The notes: generated by a model from the sequence alone, not told the origin. A stretch of DNA of 64,000 nucleotides from Rubrobacter taiwanensis (GCF_004337705.1 NZ_SKBU01000006.1:186001-250000), one strand, 5' to 3'; shown: positions 25,426-34,041, counted from the first letter of the stretch. Numbers and translations are program-made.

Positions 25426-26232
25426 TTAAACTTTCCTGTCTGCTTCTTGCCGGACGCCCTGATAACCGTCTAGCTCTGCCCGGATGACTGCCGCCGCTGC
25501 AGCCGCTTGGTCCACGAGCATGTTCACGTCGCTGCTGAACGATAGGTAGCGCACGCCTTCTTTCACGAGTTCCTTGGCCTGCTCCATGCTGAACACCTGG
25601 ATCCCCGTAGCTACATTGTGGCGCTTGCCGGACTCGATCACCCTGGAGAACACCGCGCGGATGTCCGGGTTCCAGACCTGGCCGGGGATCCCCATGTCTA
25701 CCGAGAGGTCGAACGGCCCTATAAAGATGGCATCCACACCGTCCAGCTGCATCATCTCGTCCACCTGTTTCAGGGACTGGCGGGTCTCGATCTGCAGCAG
25801 CAGGGCCACCTCCTCGTTGACGCGGCGCAGGTACTCCCCGGCCGATACCTGCCGGTAGTCGCTGTGTCCGCGCCGCAGAGCGGTGCCGCGCACTCCGGCC
25901 GGAGGATACTTGGCCAGACGAATCACCTCCCTCGCTTTCTCGACGCTGTTGACCATCGGCACGAGCAGGCCGGCAGCACCTGCGTCCAGCGGCTTGAGTA
26001 CAGCCTCTCGCCGGATCTCCGGGATCCTCACCACCGGTGCCAGACCGGCTCCCCTGGCTACGGCGATCATCGCCGACATGTCCGACCAGTCGAAGGTCCC
26101 GTGCTCCATGTCAATGATCATGGAGTCGAGGCCCGCCGTTGCGAACATGCGAGCCAGGTTCGGGTTCTTCACCTCGGAGACCATCGTAGAGATGCTCAGT
26201 TCGCCACCGGCCAGGCGCTGCTTTAACGACAC
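25426..26232 (-). CDS. HpaI/HpcH-family class II pyruvate aldolase
   Basis: A 268-residue metal-dependent aldolase of the 4-hydroxy-2-oxoheptanedioate / 2-keto-3-deoxy-glucarate aldolase group. Landmarks are IIDMEHGTFDW (base His), VVRIPE (pyruvate Arg region), LLLQIET (metal Glu) and FIGPFDLSVDMG (metal Asp). It cleaves a 2-keto-3-deoxy acid to pyruvate plus an aldehyde, and the dehydratase in this operon would supply that acid. With a pentonate the products would be pyruvate and glycolaldehyde. It overlaps the hydroxyacid dehydrogenase gene by 10 nt. Confidence 0.88.
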   Translation of the reverse strand: MSLKQRLAGGELSISTMVSEVKNPNLARMFATAGLDSMIIDMEHGTFDWSDMSAMIAVARGAGLAPVVRIPEIRREAVLKPLDAGAAGLLVPMVNSVEKAREVIRLAKYPPAGVRGTALRRGHSDYRQVSAGEYLRRVNEEVALLLQIETRQSLKQVDEMMQLDGVDAIFIGPFDLSVDMGIPGQVWNPDIRAVFSRVIESGKRHNVATGIQVFSMEQAKELVKEGVRYLSFSSDVNMLVDQAAAAAAVIRAELDGYQGVRQEADRKV

Positions 26233-27245
26233 TGCTTCACTCCTTTCCTCTGCCTGATCGAAGATGAGAGTTGGTTGTTTACGGGCTGCCAGATACCCGG
26301 CCGGTCCGGACCGAACGGGTCGACTCCAGAGAGAACATCCAGTATGCCGCGCGCGGCGGCCATCGCCATGCGCCGCATGGCCTGCCGAGTGTGCGCCCCG
26401 ATGTGCGGGGTGAGCACCATACTGTTCATGCCGAAGAACGGATGGTCCTCAGGCGGCGGCTCCTGCTCGAAGACATCCACTCCGGCCCCGGCCAGGCGGC
26501 CCTCACGCATCGCGGCGGCCAGCGTCGCTTCGTCGATCACTCCCCCGCGGGAGGTTTGCACCAGCACGGACTCCGGCCGCATGAGGGAGAGCTCGCGCGC
26601 TCCGAGCAGGCCACGGGTCTTCGGGGTGAGGGGTACGTGCACGGTAACGATATCGCTTGTCGAGAGCAGCTTATCCAGATTCTCGGTCGGCTCCGCTCCC
26701 TGCTGCCGGATCTCCTCCGGCGTTAGGTGCGGATCGTAGCCCAGCGCCTGCATGGCAAACCCGCCCCGGGCGATGCGGACTACTTCCGCTCCGATCCTCC
26801 CTATACCGATCACTCCTATTCTCCCCCCGAAGAGTTCTCTCCCGGCCAGCCGGTCCCGCTCGGCGAACCTTCCGGTGCGCACGAAGCTGTCGGCACGCAT
26901 GAGATTCCGGCTCGCTGCCAGCGCCAGGGCGAAGACATGCTCTGCCACCGACCGCAGGTTGGCCTCCGGAGTTATGAGCACGGGGATACACCGGCGGTTC
27001 GCCTCGTCCAGGGCTATGTTGTCCACTCCGACGCCGTGGCGGGCGATGACCCGCAGCGACCTGGCTCGCCGGATCAGCTCCGCCGGCAGAGGATCGGTCC
27101 GCACCAAGATGGCGTGCACGTCCGGCAGAATGGCCTCAATATCCCTCCCTCCGGGTCCGAAACCCAGCACGACTTTGGTGCTGCTGCGCAAAAGCTCTAT
27201 CGCTTCCTCGTGGATTGGCCGCTGAACATAAACCAGATGGGTCAT
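26223..27245 (-). CDS. D-2-hydroxyacid dehydrogenase (hydroxypyruvate/glyoxylate reductase or SerA-like)
   Basis: A 340-residue NAD(P)-dependent dehydrogenase. The Rossmann motif is GVIGIGRIGAEV; catalytic residues are Arg in QTSRGGVID, Glu in the VFEQEPPP region and His in TPHIGAHT. HGVGVDNIALDEA and the following stretch are typical of phosphoglycerate and hydroxypyruvate dehydrogenases. Without an ACT domain it is not full SerA. The start overlaps the Ldh-family stop (ATGA). In this operon it may reduce glyoxylate or hydroxypyruvate, or oxidise the incoming hydroxy acid. Confidence 0.87.
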   Translation of the reverse strand: MTHLVYVQRPIHEEAIELLRSSTKVVLGFGPGGRDIEAILPDVHAILVRTDPLPAELIRRARSLRVIARHGVGVDNIALDEANRRCIPVLITPEANLRSVAEHVFALALAASRNLMRADSFVRTGRFAERDRLAGRELFGGRIGVIGIGRIGAEVVRIARGGFAMQALGYDPHLTPEEIRQQGAEPTENLDKLLSTSDIVTVHVPLTPKTRGLLGARELSLMRPESVLVQTSRGGVIDEATLAAAMREGRLAGAGVDVFEQEPPPEDHPFFGMNSMVLTPHIGAHTRQAMRRMAMAAARGILDVLSGVDPFGPDRPGIWQPVNNQLSSSIRQRKGVKQCR

Positions 27246-28327
27246 GTCCTCCGCGCTCCCTCCTGCAGATCGGCCAAGGGAATCGGCAGCTTTACCCCCA
27301 GTTCTCCGGCCAGCTCGAGAATAGGCTCGTAGATCTGCAACCTGTAGGGGATGCCGTGCTTCATGCGCCTGGCCTGGATGCGAGCCTCAAGCTCTCCCGG
27401 GAGCAATACTTTCTCTACCCCCTCCCGCGTGGGAGTGTTGTAGAACTCGCGGGCCAGCTCCGACATTCGCGCCGTGAAGGTTTCAGGTTCCATGAACCTG
27501 GAGATATTTATGGCGAGGAAGAAGTGGCTGGTGTTCAGGTAACCCGGCTGGTCCAAACGTCTGACTCCGGTTCCGAAACCGCCACCGGAGAGGATGCCGG
27601 AGAGGACATCCATCATCAGCGCCAGCCCCACACCCTTGTGGTCTCCCAGTGGACGCAGCAAGCCCCCGCCCTGGAATGCCGCGTAGGCATCAGTCGTCGG
27701 CTCACCGCGCTTGTCGAAGGCCCAATCCGGCGGGATCTTCTCCCCGCGCTCGGTCGCCATTCTTATGCGCCAGGCGGCTACCGCGCTCATCGCTATGTCC
27801 AGGACTACCGGGAATCCTTCGCCGGAGGGGGCAGCTATGGCGAGGGGATTGTTCCCCACCCGCCGTTCGAGTCCGCCAACGGGAGCTAAAAGCGGAGCGG
27901 AATTGGTAGTAGCGAGCCCCAGGCAACCGGAGTCCGCGGCCAGAATCGCGTAGCTAGCCGCAGCTCCGAAGTGGCTGCTGTTGCGTACGGCCACAGCCCC
28001 GACCCCAATCTCCCGGGCCTTCTCCACCGCGAGGCGCATGGCGAAGTCTCCGTTGACCTGCCCGAGTCCGTGGTGCCCGTCAACCACCGCCGTGGCCGGT
28101 CCATCTTCTACTATCTCTGGTTCTGCCTTCGCGTTGAGGTAGCCGGCCCGGATCCGGTTCACGTAGAGCGGCAGCCGGACCAGCCCGTGGGTCTCCACGC
28201 CTCTCAGGTCCGCTTCCACTAAATGCCTGGCAGCCGTCCTAGAGGCTGCTTCCGGTACCTCCACTACGTGAAACAGTCGCCGGGCAACCTCTTCTGCGGT
28301 TTCCCTGGCAAGCTGTATCTCAGCCAC
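27242..28327 (-). CDS. Ldh-family (malate/L-lactate/ureidoglycolate) dehydrogenase
   Basis: A 361-residue NAD(P)-dependent dehydrogenase of the type-2 malate/lactate dehydrogenase family, unrelated to Rossmann LDH. Landmarks: ADLRGVETHG near residue 45, NSSHFGAAASY with the catalytic His, and NPLAIAAPSGEGFPVVLDIAMS. Members oxidise 2-hydroxy acids such as sulfolactate, malate, ureidoglycolate and 2,3-diketo-gulonate. GTG 28327 is preferred over ATG 28345 because AGGGAGGAGG lies upstream of it. It overlaps the end of tctA. It could be the first enzyme acting on the imported acid, or a keto-acid reductase. Confidence 0.85.
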   Translation of the reverse strand: MAEIQLARETAEEVARRLFHVVEVPEAASRTAARHLVEADLRGVETHGLVRLPLYVNRIRAGYLNAKAEPEIVEDGPATAVVDGHHGLGQVNGDFAMRLAVEKAREIGVGAVAVRNSSHFGAAASYAILAADSGCLGLATTNSAPLLAPVGGLERRVGNNPLAIAAPSGEGFPVVLDIAMSAVAAWRIRMATERGEKIPPDWAFDKRGEPTTDAYAAFQGGGLLRPLGDHKGVGLALMMDVLSGILSGGGFGTGVRRLDQPGYLNTSHFFLAINISRFMEPETFTARMSELAREFYNTPTREGVEKVLLPGELEARIQARRMKHGIPYRLQIYEPILELAGELGVKLPIPLADLQEGARRT

Positions 28328-29858
28328 TGCCCTCCTCCCTCTCATTAGTCTCCCGGGCCTCCTGCCCCCGACCGCTCATCTGCTGCCGGAAAACCAGATA
28401 GAGCACTAGGATCAGCAGCGTGAGCATGACGAGCCCCACCGGTCGGGCGAGCATCTCCATCCAATCTCCTCCGTAGGTCAGAATCGCCCGCCGCAGGGCC
28501 CGATCGGCTATCGGGCCGACGAGTATGCCGAGAACCATCGGAGCGAGCGGATAGCCCCGCCGCCGCATCAGGTAGCCGATCACGCCGAACAGCAACGCAA
28601 CCCAGATATCGAACTTGGTAAATCCGGTCCCCCACGCCCCGATAACCGCCAGGCAGACCGCAGCGGGCAGAATGATCTCGCGCGGTATAGAGAGAAACCG
28701 GATGAAGTGCTGGCTCATGAAGTAGGCGATGGCCCGCGTCCACAGAGCGGAGAACCAGAACATTAGAATCACCTTGCCGATAAATCCCGGAGACTCGACT
28801 ATAAGCAGAGGCCCTGGACGCAGCCCGTAGGCGAAGAGAGCGGCTATCAGCACGGCAGTAGTACCGCTCCCCGGGATTCCCAGCACCATGGCCGGGATCA
28901 GCGACCCTCCGGAGGTAGCGTTGTTGGCAGTCTCAGCAGCGATGATGCCCTCGTGAGATCCCTTGCCGAACTTCTCGGGCTCTCTGGAGCGCCGCCGGGC
29001 TATGTCGTAGGCAGCCCAGGGCGCCGCTGACTCTCCTACACCTGGAACAACTCCCATACCGACCCCGACGAAGGCCGAACGGATGATGTTCCCGACGTTC
29101 CGCTTCAACTCGCGCCACCGGGTTATCGCGCGTCCGGGAGGCTCCGTGAGCGCGTACGGGGTCTGGTGGCGCAGCACGTAGATGACCTCCGCGATCCCAA
29201 ACAACCCGATGAGCGCTGGCAGGAACTGAATCCCCCGCAGCATCTCCGGCGTGTAACCGAAGCGCTCGACACCGTAGATAGGATCCAGCCCGACCATAGC
29301 CACCAGAAACCCGAAGAGACCGGCTATCCAACCCTTGAGCGGGCTCTTGGCCGCCAGCGATCCAGCCAGCGCAAGCCCGATGAGAGCGACCAGGAAGATC
29401 TCCCAATCCCCAAGAAGCAACGCAAACACGGCTATGACCGGCAAAAGCACCAGCGTGATGAACTCCCCGATCACTTCCCCGAAGAAACTGGCCCAGGTCG
29501 CAGACCCGACTGCCTCCCGGGCCTTGCCCTGGCGTGCCAGCGGGAAACCATCCAAAACTGTGGCCGCCGCAGCCGGCGTGCCCGGCATGTTGATCATGAT
29601 CGCCGTGATGCTGCCGGCGTAGATGGCCCCGGTGAAGATGCCTATCAGAAGACCGAGGCCGGCCTCCGGAGGCAATTCAAAGGTGAAACCCAGCAGCAGC
29701 GACATGGCCATTACCGCCGTGAGCCCCGGCATTATCCCGGCGAACACGCCGATGATCCCGCCCACGGCAATACATAGCAGAACGATGGGATCGGTTACGA
29801 GCTCCACAAACCCGGACGGTAAGAGAGACCACTCCTGAACCACCAGATCCCAGTTCAT
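28320..29858 (-). CDS. tctA: Tripartite tricarboxylate transporter large membrane subunit
   Basis: A 512-residue membrane protein with about twelve hydrophobic segments. The TctA signatures are present: VFAGIMPGLTAVMAMSLLLG at the N terminus, NMPGTPAAAATVLDGFPLA, GVVPGVGESAAPWAAYD, and LGIPGSGTTAVLIAAL. It forms the ion-coupled channel with TctB and receives substrate from TctC. It is the first gene of the twelve-gene operon, behind the GntR operator. ATG 29858 follows GGGAGAGGGT, which decides the start over an in-frame ATG at 29954. Confidence 0.92.
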   Translation of the reverse strand: MNWDLVVQEWSLLPSGFVELVTDPIVLLCIAVGGIIGVFAGIMPGLTAVMAMSLLLGFTFELPPEAGLGLLIGIFTGAIYAGSITAIMINMPGTPAAAATVLDGFPLARQGKAREAVGSATWASFFGEVIGEFITLVLLPVIAVFALLLGDWEIFLVALIGLALAGSLAAKSPLKGWIAGLFGFLVAMVGLDPIYGVERFGYTPEMLRGIQFLPALIGLFGIAEVIYVLRHQTPYALTEPPGRAITRWRELKRNVGNIIRSAFVGVGMGVVPGVGESAAPWAAYDIARRRSREPEKFGKGSHEGIIAAETANNATSGGSLIPAMVLGIPGSGTTAVLIAALFAYGLRPGPLLIVESPGFIGKVILMFWFSALWTRAIAYFMSQHFIRFLSIPREIILPAAVCLAVIGAWGTGFTKFDIWVALLFGVIGYLMRRRGYPLAPMVLGILVGPIADRALRRAILTYGGDWMEMLARPVGLVMLTLLILVLYLVFRQQMSGRGQEARETNEREEGSG

Positions 29859-30032
29859 ACCCTCTCCCGAGCACCTCCCGGAGTTGCTCCGAAGAAGCCT
29901 GGTTCCCGGCAGCTGCCCGGCCGGGTAGCCAGCCTCTGGATGACCGCTATACACCCCTCACGATCGAAGGTGCCCGATCCCCTTGGTTCCCCACCCCTAT
30001 TTATCTCACCAACCTCCTCGATAACCGAAAGC

Positions 30033-30055
30033 AATATGCCTTGCTTTGGCATATT
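30033..30055. promoter_or_regulatory. 23-bp palindrome, candidate GntR operator
   Basis: AATATGCC and GGCATATT are perfect 8-bp arms around a 7-bp centre. It lies 3 bp downstream of the operon's probable -10 box, so bound repressor would block initiation; it is 88 bp upstream of the GntR gene. The size and symmetry suit an FCD-type GntR dimer. Confidence 0.7.
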
Positions 30056-30057
30056 AG

Positions 30058-30086
30058 AAAATATATTATCTGAGATACCGAGTCAA
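30058..30086 (-). promoter_or_regulatory. Promoter of the sugar-acid operon
   Basis: On the minus strand, TTGACT (30086-30081) is followed by a 17-bp spacer and TATTTT (30063-30058). A TATATT two bases upstream of that -10 is an alternative. The 23-bp palindrome lies at the expected transcription start. Confidence 0.55.
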
Positions 30087-30097
30087 GGAAATAGGGT

Positions 30098-30103
30098 TAT
30101 AAT
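30098..30103 (+). promoter_or_regulatory. -10 box for the GntR gene
   Basis: A perfect TATAAT 41 bp upstream of the GTG start. No good -35 is seen at the right distance, which may mean an activator-dependent or extended promoter. Confidence 0.4.
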
Positions 30104-30143
30104 TGGGATATGAATAGTGGTTTTTGGCCGGGGGAGGCGGTAG

Positions 30144-30782
30144 GTGCGTGAATCTCTGACGCAACGGTCTTACAATCGGATCAAGGACGACATTCTCAGC
30201 CACCGCCTCCTGCCCCGGCAGCCGCTCGTGGAGGCCGAGCTGGCCGCCAAGTACAACATCTCCAAGACGCCGGTGAGGGAGGCTTTGATCATCCTCGCGC
30301 GTGAGGGGATAGTCGAGATGAACGCGTTCCGCGGTATGCGGGTGCGAGACTTCACGCCGCGCGACGCCCGGGAAATATACGAGCTGCGCGAAATCCTGGA
30401 ACCACTGGCCCTGGAGCGGGCGATACCAAATATGAGCAATGAGGACACAGCGGACCTCCGGAAGATCCTCGACGATGCCTGGCGGGCGGTGGAGAGGGGC
30501 GACCAGCGCGAGCTCTCAAGGCTTAACCGGGCCTTTCACAGCGCGCTGGTGGCCAAGTGCGACAACTCCCGGATCGTAGCTACGCTAAACCAGCTGCAGG
30601 ACCAGATCCGGGTCATGACCCTTCGGTTCTGGAAGGTGCAGGCAACCTACGTGCACGAGGCAAAGCAGCATGAAGCCATCATGGCCGCCGTGGAGGCCCG
30701 TGACGCGAAGCGAGCCGCAGAGCTGCTGAGAGAGCATATAGTAGAGTTCCGGGAGCGGTACGTCAGGGAGTGGGAGGAGTAG
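30144..30782 (+). CDS. GntR-family regulator with FCD effector domain
   Basis: A 212-residue regulator. The winged helix occupies residues 1-72, with LVEAELAAKYNISKTPVREAL as the helix-turn-helix. The FCD domain follows (YELREILEPLALERA, FHSALVAKC, EHIVEFRERY), which binds small carboxylates and often a metal through Asp/His residues. The GTG start follows GGGGGAGGCGG. It is divergent from tctA over 285 bp that holds a 23-bp palindrome, so it is very probably the specific repressor of the sugar-acid operon, relieved by the substrate or a 2-keto-acid intermediate. Confidence 0.9.
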   Translation: MRESLTQRSYNRIKDDILSHRLLPRQPLVEAELAAKYNISKTPVREALIILAREGIVEMNAFRGMRVRDFTPRDAREIYELREILEPLALERAIPNMSNEDTADLRKILDDAWRAVERGDQRELSRLNRAFHSALVAKCDNSRIVATLNQLQDQIRVMTLRFWKVQATYVHEAKQHEAIMAAVEARDAKRAAELLREHIVEFRERYVREWEE

Positions 30783-30955
30783 GCCAGGAGGCGTAGACCG
30801 CCTCGCCGCCCGGGATCGCAGGGCCCACCCTCACCCCTGCAATGCCGTCCTACGCCCCTGGTGCGGGGCCGGCCGTCAGCACGCCGCCGTTCACGAGAAT
30901 CACGTCCCCGGAGCTCGCCCGCCCCTCCTCCTATATAATAACGGTGTTGCGGATT

Positions 30956-31849
30956 ATGCGGAGAGACACCTCGCTCAAGGCGGGCGGCAGGGGAGCGGCG
31001 AGGCTCGCCCTGGGGCTCCCCGCAGGTTTCGCGGCGCTCACCCTGCTCTCGGCCCGGGTAGCGGCCCGGCGCGTGGTGCGCCCGGGGCCTACCGAAGAGC
31101 GCTTCCTCACCCCCTGGGAGTTCGGCATCCCCTACGAGGAGGTCTCCTTCCGGACGCGGGACGGCCTCCGGCTGCGGGGCTGGTGGCTCGGGAGTCCGGA
31201 TGCGCGGCGTACGGTCATAACGCTGGCCGGGTATAAAGGGGCGAAGCATCACACGCTGGGGATCGCGGCCGCCCTCTGGCGAGGCGGAGCCGACGTCCTG
31301 CTCTTCGACAACCGCGGGCGGGGGGACTCAGAGGGCGAGATAACCACCCTGGGCTATCTGGAGCAGCTGGATGCTCTGGCAGCCATTGAGTATGCGCGCA
31401 CCCGCTCGGACGCTCCACTGGGCCTGGTAGGGTACTCGATGGGGGCGGCGGTAGCGATAATGGTCGCCGCCGGAGACGAGCGGGTCGGAGCCGTCGTGGC
31501 CGACTCGCCGTTCGCCTCTCAGCGCGAGCTGCTGCGCGCCCACCTGCGCCGCCGCATAGGGCTCTTCTCCCTCCCGTTCGCGCTCGCGGCCGAGAGGTTC
31601 CTCCCCTACGACGTGCGGGAGGTGGAGCCCATCCGGGAGGTGGAGAGGATCTCGCCCCGCGCCTGCCTCTTTATTCACGGCGGACGGGATACCGTGACGG
31701 ATCCGGAGGACTCCCGCACACTCTACGCGCGGGCCGGAGACCCCAAAGAGCTCTGGATCGTGGAGGAGGCCGATCACTGCGGCTCCTACTTCGCCGACCG
31801 CGCCGCTTATGCCGAGCGCGTGGCCGGATTTCTGGAACGGCACCTCTAG
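30956..31849 (+). CDS. Alpha/beta hydrolase
   Basis: A 297-residue protein with an N-terminal membrane anchor or signal (GGRGAARLALGLPAGFAALTLLSA) and a serine-hydrolase domain. The nucleophile elbow is GYSMGAA, the Asp probably in HGGRDTVTDPE, and the His in EEADHCGSYF. It resembles the YqkD/BEM46-like hydrolases near the membrane. TATAAT at 30934-30939 would start transcription about ten bases before ATG 30956, so the mRNA would have a very short leader. An in-frame ATG at 30842 would lie upstream of that promoter and is rejected. Substrate unknown. Confidence 0.8.
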   Translation: MRRDTSLKAGGRGAARLALGLPAGFAALTLLSARVAARRVVRPGPTEERFLTPWEFGIPYEEVSFRTRDGLRLRGWWLGSPDARRTVITLAGYKGAKHHTLGIAAALWRGGADVLLFDNRGRGDSEGEITTLGYLEQLDALAAIEYARTRSDAPLGLVGYSMGAAVAIMVAAGDERVGAVVADSPFASQRELLRAHLRRRIGLFSLPFALAAERFLPYDVREVEPIREVERISPRACLFIHGGRDTVTDPEDSRTLYARAGDPKELWIVEEADHCGSYFADRAAYAERVAGFLERHL

Positions 31850-32046
31850 CCCTGGAGCAGGCGCCTGAGGCTCTCTTCGAGATACTCGGCGGTCACGCTT
31901 CCCTCCGGCTCGTAGGCCACGGCCTCCCGGCAGAGATGGTAGAGGGCCAGCGAACGGGTCGGGGAGAGCCGGCGGTTGCCGGCCAGCTCCAGCACGAGCC
32001 GCATCAGCTCCAGGGCGACCTCCGCGTCGCTCTTGCGCCGCTCCAC
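31846..32046 (-). CDS. Small helical protein of unknown function
   Basis: A 66-residue, charged, probably all-helical protein (AEVALELMRLVLELAGN, YHLCREAVAYE). No family recognised. It starts 3 nt after the 82-residue membrane protein and its end overlaps the hydrolase gene on the other strand by four bases. Coding character is good, but support is limited to codon bias and arrangement. Confidence 0.5.
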   Translation of the reverse strand: MERRKSDAEVALELMRLVLELAGNRRLSPTRSLALYHLCREAVAYEPEGSVTAEYLEESLRRLLQG

Positions 32047-32049
32047 GGG

Positions 32050-32298
32050 TTAGTTCCCGCGCGACTTCGCGTACAGGTAGCCGCCCGCAAACCCGAGGGC
32101 CAAGATCCCGAGCACCGAAGCGGCGCTCAGGCCGGCGGCGCGGTAGATGGCGGACCGCCGGGCCGCCGAGAGGGAGGCCCCCCTCACCCCGGCGCGCACG
32201 ACGCCCGGAGCCAGCCGGCCGGCAGCCCCGCCCGCCAGCCCGGCGGCTACATCCACTACGCGATCCCCGAAGCTCTTCCTCCTCCTCCTGTGAAACAT
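32050..32298 (-). CDS. Small membrane protein of unknown function
   Basis: An 82-residue protein with a basic N terminus (MFHRRRRKSF), a glycine- and alanine-rich middle and one clear C-terminal membrane segment (SVLGILALGFAGGYLYA). ATG 32298 follows AGGAG by eight bases. It may form a two-gene unit with the 66-residue gene downstream. No function can be assigned. Confidence 0.55.
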   Translation of the reverse strand: MFHRRRRKSFGDRVVDVAAGLAGGAAGRLAPGVVRAGVRGASLSAARRSAIYRAAGLSAASVLGILALGFAGGYLYAKSRGN

Positions 32299-32415
32299 GT
32301 TTCCGGCTCCTCTCATCCGTACCGGGTTCAGATTATACCTCCAGGCGGTGTGGTAAACTCGGAGCGTAGGGTAGAGTCCGTAAGCTGTGGACGGCAGAGC
32401 ACGCAGGGAGCGGGT

Positions 32416-33084
32416 ATGGGAGATGTCAGGCCGATCTACACCCGGTGTCCTCTGTGCGGGCAAGTCTTCCCCCACCTGCCGCCCGGCTCCTACGTGACCG
32501 TCGGGCGGGAGTCGGACCTCTGCCCGCGCTTCCCCGGCCGCCAATCCGACGCCGCGAAGATCCTGCAGCGCGAGGTGACCATGTGCCCGGCCTGCGGGTT
32601 CGCCGCCCCAGAGAACTTCGAGGAGGTGGACCTCAGCTTCGACGAGCGCTACGAGCTCGAAGAGCGGCTGGCCGGAGACGGGATGCTGCGGGTCTTCAAG
32701 AGCAACCCTACCCCCTGGCTGCCGTTCCACGCGGCCGAACTGTGCGGACGGGAGCGGGACTTCAGCCACTTCAGGCTGGGAGACATCTGCCTGCGCGCCT
32801 CGTGGGTCTGCCGCAAGGAACGCCAGCAGCCGTTCGAAAGCTCATTCCAGCACCGGGCCGTGCGGCACTTCATGCGTGCCCTGGACACCGAACCGTTGGA
32901 CTGGCGCGAGCTGCCGCTCACCACCTACCTCATCGGCGAACTGAACCGGCGACTCGGACACCACCGCGACGCCCTGAACTGGTTCGTCAACGCGGAGAGG
33001 ATGATCGGGAACCGCCCCGAACTGGCCTGGCTCAACCGCCTCATCTCCGAGCAGCGCAAGCTCGCCGAGAGCGCCGCGGCGTAG
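32416..33084 (+). CDS. DUF2225 zinc-ribbon protein
   Basis: A 222-residue protein matching DUF2225. Two CxxC pairs, CPLC at residues 11-14 and CPACGF near 60, probably bind one zinc. A helical repeat-like part follows (HFMRALDTEP, NRRLGHHRDALNWFVNAE), resembling tetratricopeptide helices, as is usual in this family. Start ATG 32416 with GGGAGCGGGT upstream. Function in the family is not established. It ends 10 bases before the converging Rrf2 gene. Confidence 0.8.
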   Translation: MGDVRPIYTRCPLCGQVFPHLPPGSYVTVGRESDLCPRFPGRQSDAAKILQREVTMCPACGFAAPENFEEVDLSFDERYELEERLAGDGMLRVFKSNPTPWLPFHAAELCGRERDFSHFRLGDICLRASWVCRKERQQPFESSFQHRAVRHFMRALDTEPLDWRELPLTTYLIGELNRRLGHHRDALNWFVNAERMIGNRPELAWLNRLISEQRKLAESAAA

Positions 33085-33094
33085 AGAGCCCCCG

Positions 33095-33511
33095 CTAGCG
33101 GGAGACGGTGCGGGTTACGAAGTCCGCGAGGGTGTGCTCCGCAAGGTACTCCAGAATTGCCTCCTGCCCCTCCTCCCAGGCCTCATGCATGGCACACGGC
33201 CGCCCCTCCCCGCAGGCGCGCTGCTCCATGATGCACCGGCTTACCTCGAAGGGCCCCTCCGAAGCCTCCACCGCGTCGCGGAGCGTGATCTCCTCCGCAG
33301 CACGGGCCAGACGGGATCCCCCACCCTTGCCCTCCCGGCTCTCCACCAGCCCGGCACGCGCGAGCCGGGCCAGAATACGAGCCAGCAGCCGGCGCGGGAT
33401 CTCTGCCTCTTCCGAGATCCTGGCCGCCGTTACCCGCTCACCCCTCCTCTCCGCCAGATAGACGAGAGCCCGCAGAGCATAGCGCCCCTCGCTGCTGAGC
33501 TCCAACCTCAC
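33095..33511 (-). CDS. Rrf2-family regulator with three-Cys cluster motif (IscR/NsrR-like)
   Basis: A 138-residue Rrf2 protein. The winged helix at residues 1-70 includes LSSEGRYALRALVYLA, RISEEAEIPRRLLARIL and the wing KGGGSRLAR. Three Cys, C93, C100 and C106 (spacing X6 and X5), match the [2Fe-2S]/[4Fe-4S] ligand region of IscR and NsrR, so it probably senses nitric oxide, oxygen or iron-sulfur status. It is divergent from a cupin gene, and the shared element at 33572-33598 lies between them. GTG start at 33511. Confidence 0.88.
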   Translation of the reverse strand: MRLELSSEGRYALRALVYLAERRGERVTAARISEEAEIPRRLLARILARLARAGLVESREGKGGGSRLARAAEEITLRDAVEASEGPFEVSRCIMEQRACGEGRPCAMHEAWEEGQEAILEYLAEHTLADFVTRTVSR

Positions 33512-33571
33512 GCTACCCGCAAGAACATCCTCGTGCCGGCCATTGCATCATGATACCGCCTCAAAGCCCTC

Positions 33572-33598
33572 TTTAACTGCTACATGTTTTGTATTAGT
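33572..33598 (+). promoter_or_regulatory. Conserved 27-bp element upstream of cupin gene 1
   Basis: It agrees with the element at 37242-37268 at 21 of 27 positions without gaps. The common core is TTTAnCT, three variable bases, then ACATnTTnTGTATTAGT. It lies 41 bp before the cupin start and 60 bp from the Rrf2 start, so it may be a promoter with an overlapping Rrf2 site (inference). Confidence 0.6.
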
Positions 33599-33639
33599 CT
33601 ATCCATACGCAACGCACTAAGGGAGAGGAGTTCAGAGAG

Positions 33640-34041
33640 ATGAGTTCGCGTCGGCATCCGGGTTCCGAGAGGCCCATGAGCGCACCGGTACAGAGCTTCA
33701 GGCTGGATGAGGCGGTGTCCCGGCTGCGTGAGGAGAAGGCGTGGCGGGAGGGACGGCGGAACGCGATCACGCTGCGCAAGGGCCAGGGCATGAACGTCGT
33801 CCTGCTGGTGATGAGAGCCGGAGACAAGCTGGAGGAACACGCAGCTCCGGGGCCTATCTCAATTAGCGTCCGGGAGGGCCGGGTGCGGTTCATGACGTCG
33901 GAAGAAACCCTCGAGGCCGGACCCGAGATGCTCATCACCTGCGAGTCCGGCGTGCGGCACAGCGCGGAGGCCCTGGAGGATGCCGTCTGCGTGGTCACCA
34001 TAGCGTCCGGAAAGACCTCCCCCATGGCAACACCAAAGTAA
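33640..34041 (+). CDS. Cupin-fold protein 1
   Basis: A 133-residue single-domain cupin: residues about 45-125 show the alternating short strands (NVVLLVMRAGDKLEEHAAPG, ISVREGRVRFM, GPEMLITCESGVRHSAEAL). Only some of the usual metal His residues are present, so metal binding is uncertain. GGGAGAGGAG precedes the ATG. It is divergent from the Rrf2 gene and shares its upstream element with the cupin at 37290. A stress-response role is inferred from the regulator, not from the fold. Confidence 0.75.
   Translation: MSSRRHPGSERPMSAPVQSFRLDEAVSRLREEKAWREGRRNAITLRKGQGMNVVLLVMRAGDKLEEHAAPGPISISVREGRVRFMTSEETLEAGPEMLITCESGVRHSAEALEDAVCVVTIASGKTSPMATPK

Noticed and set aside
32050-32769. 239-residue reading of the small membrane protein gene
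   Set aside because: The upstream part overlaps the DUF2225 gene on the other strand; the ribosome site and membrane protein start at 32298.
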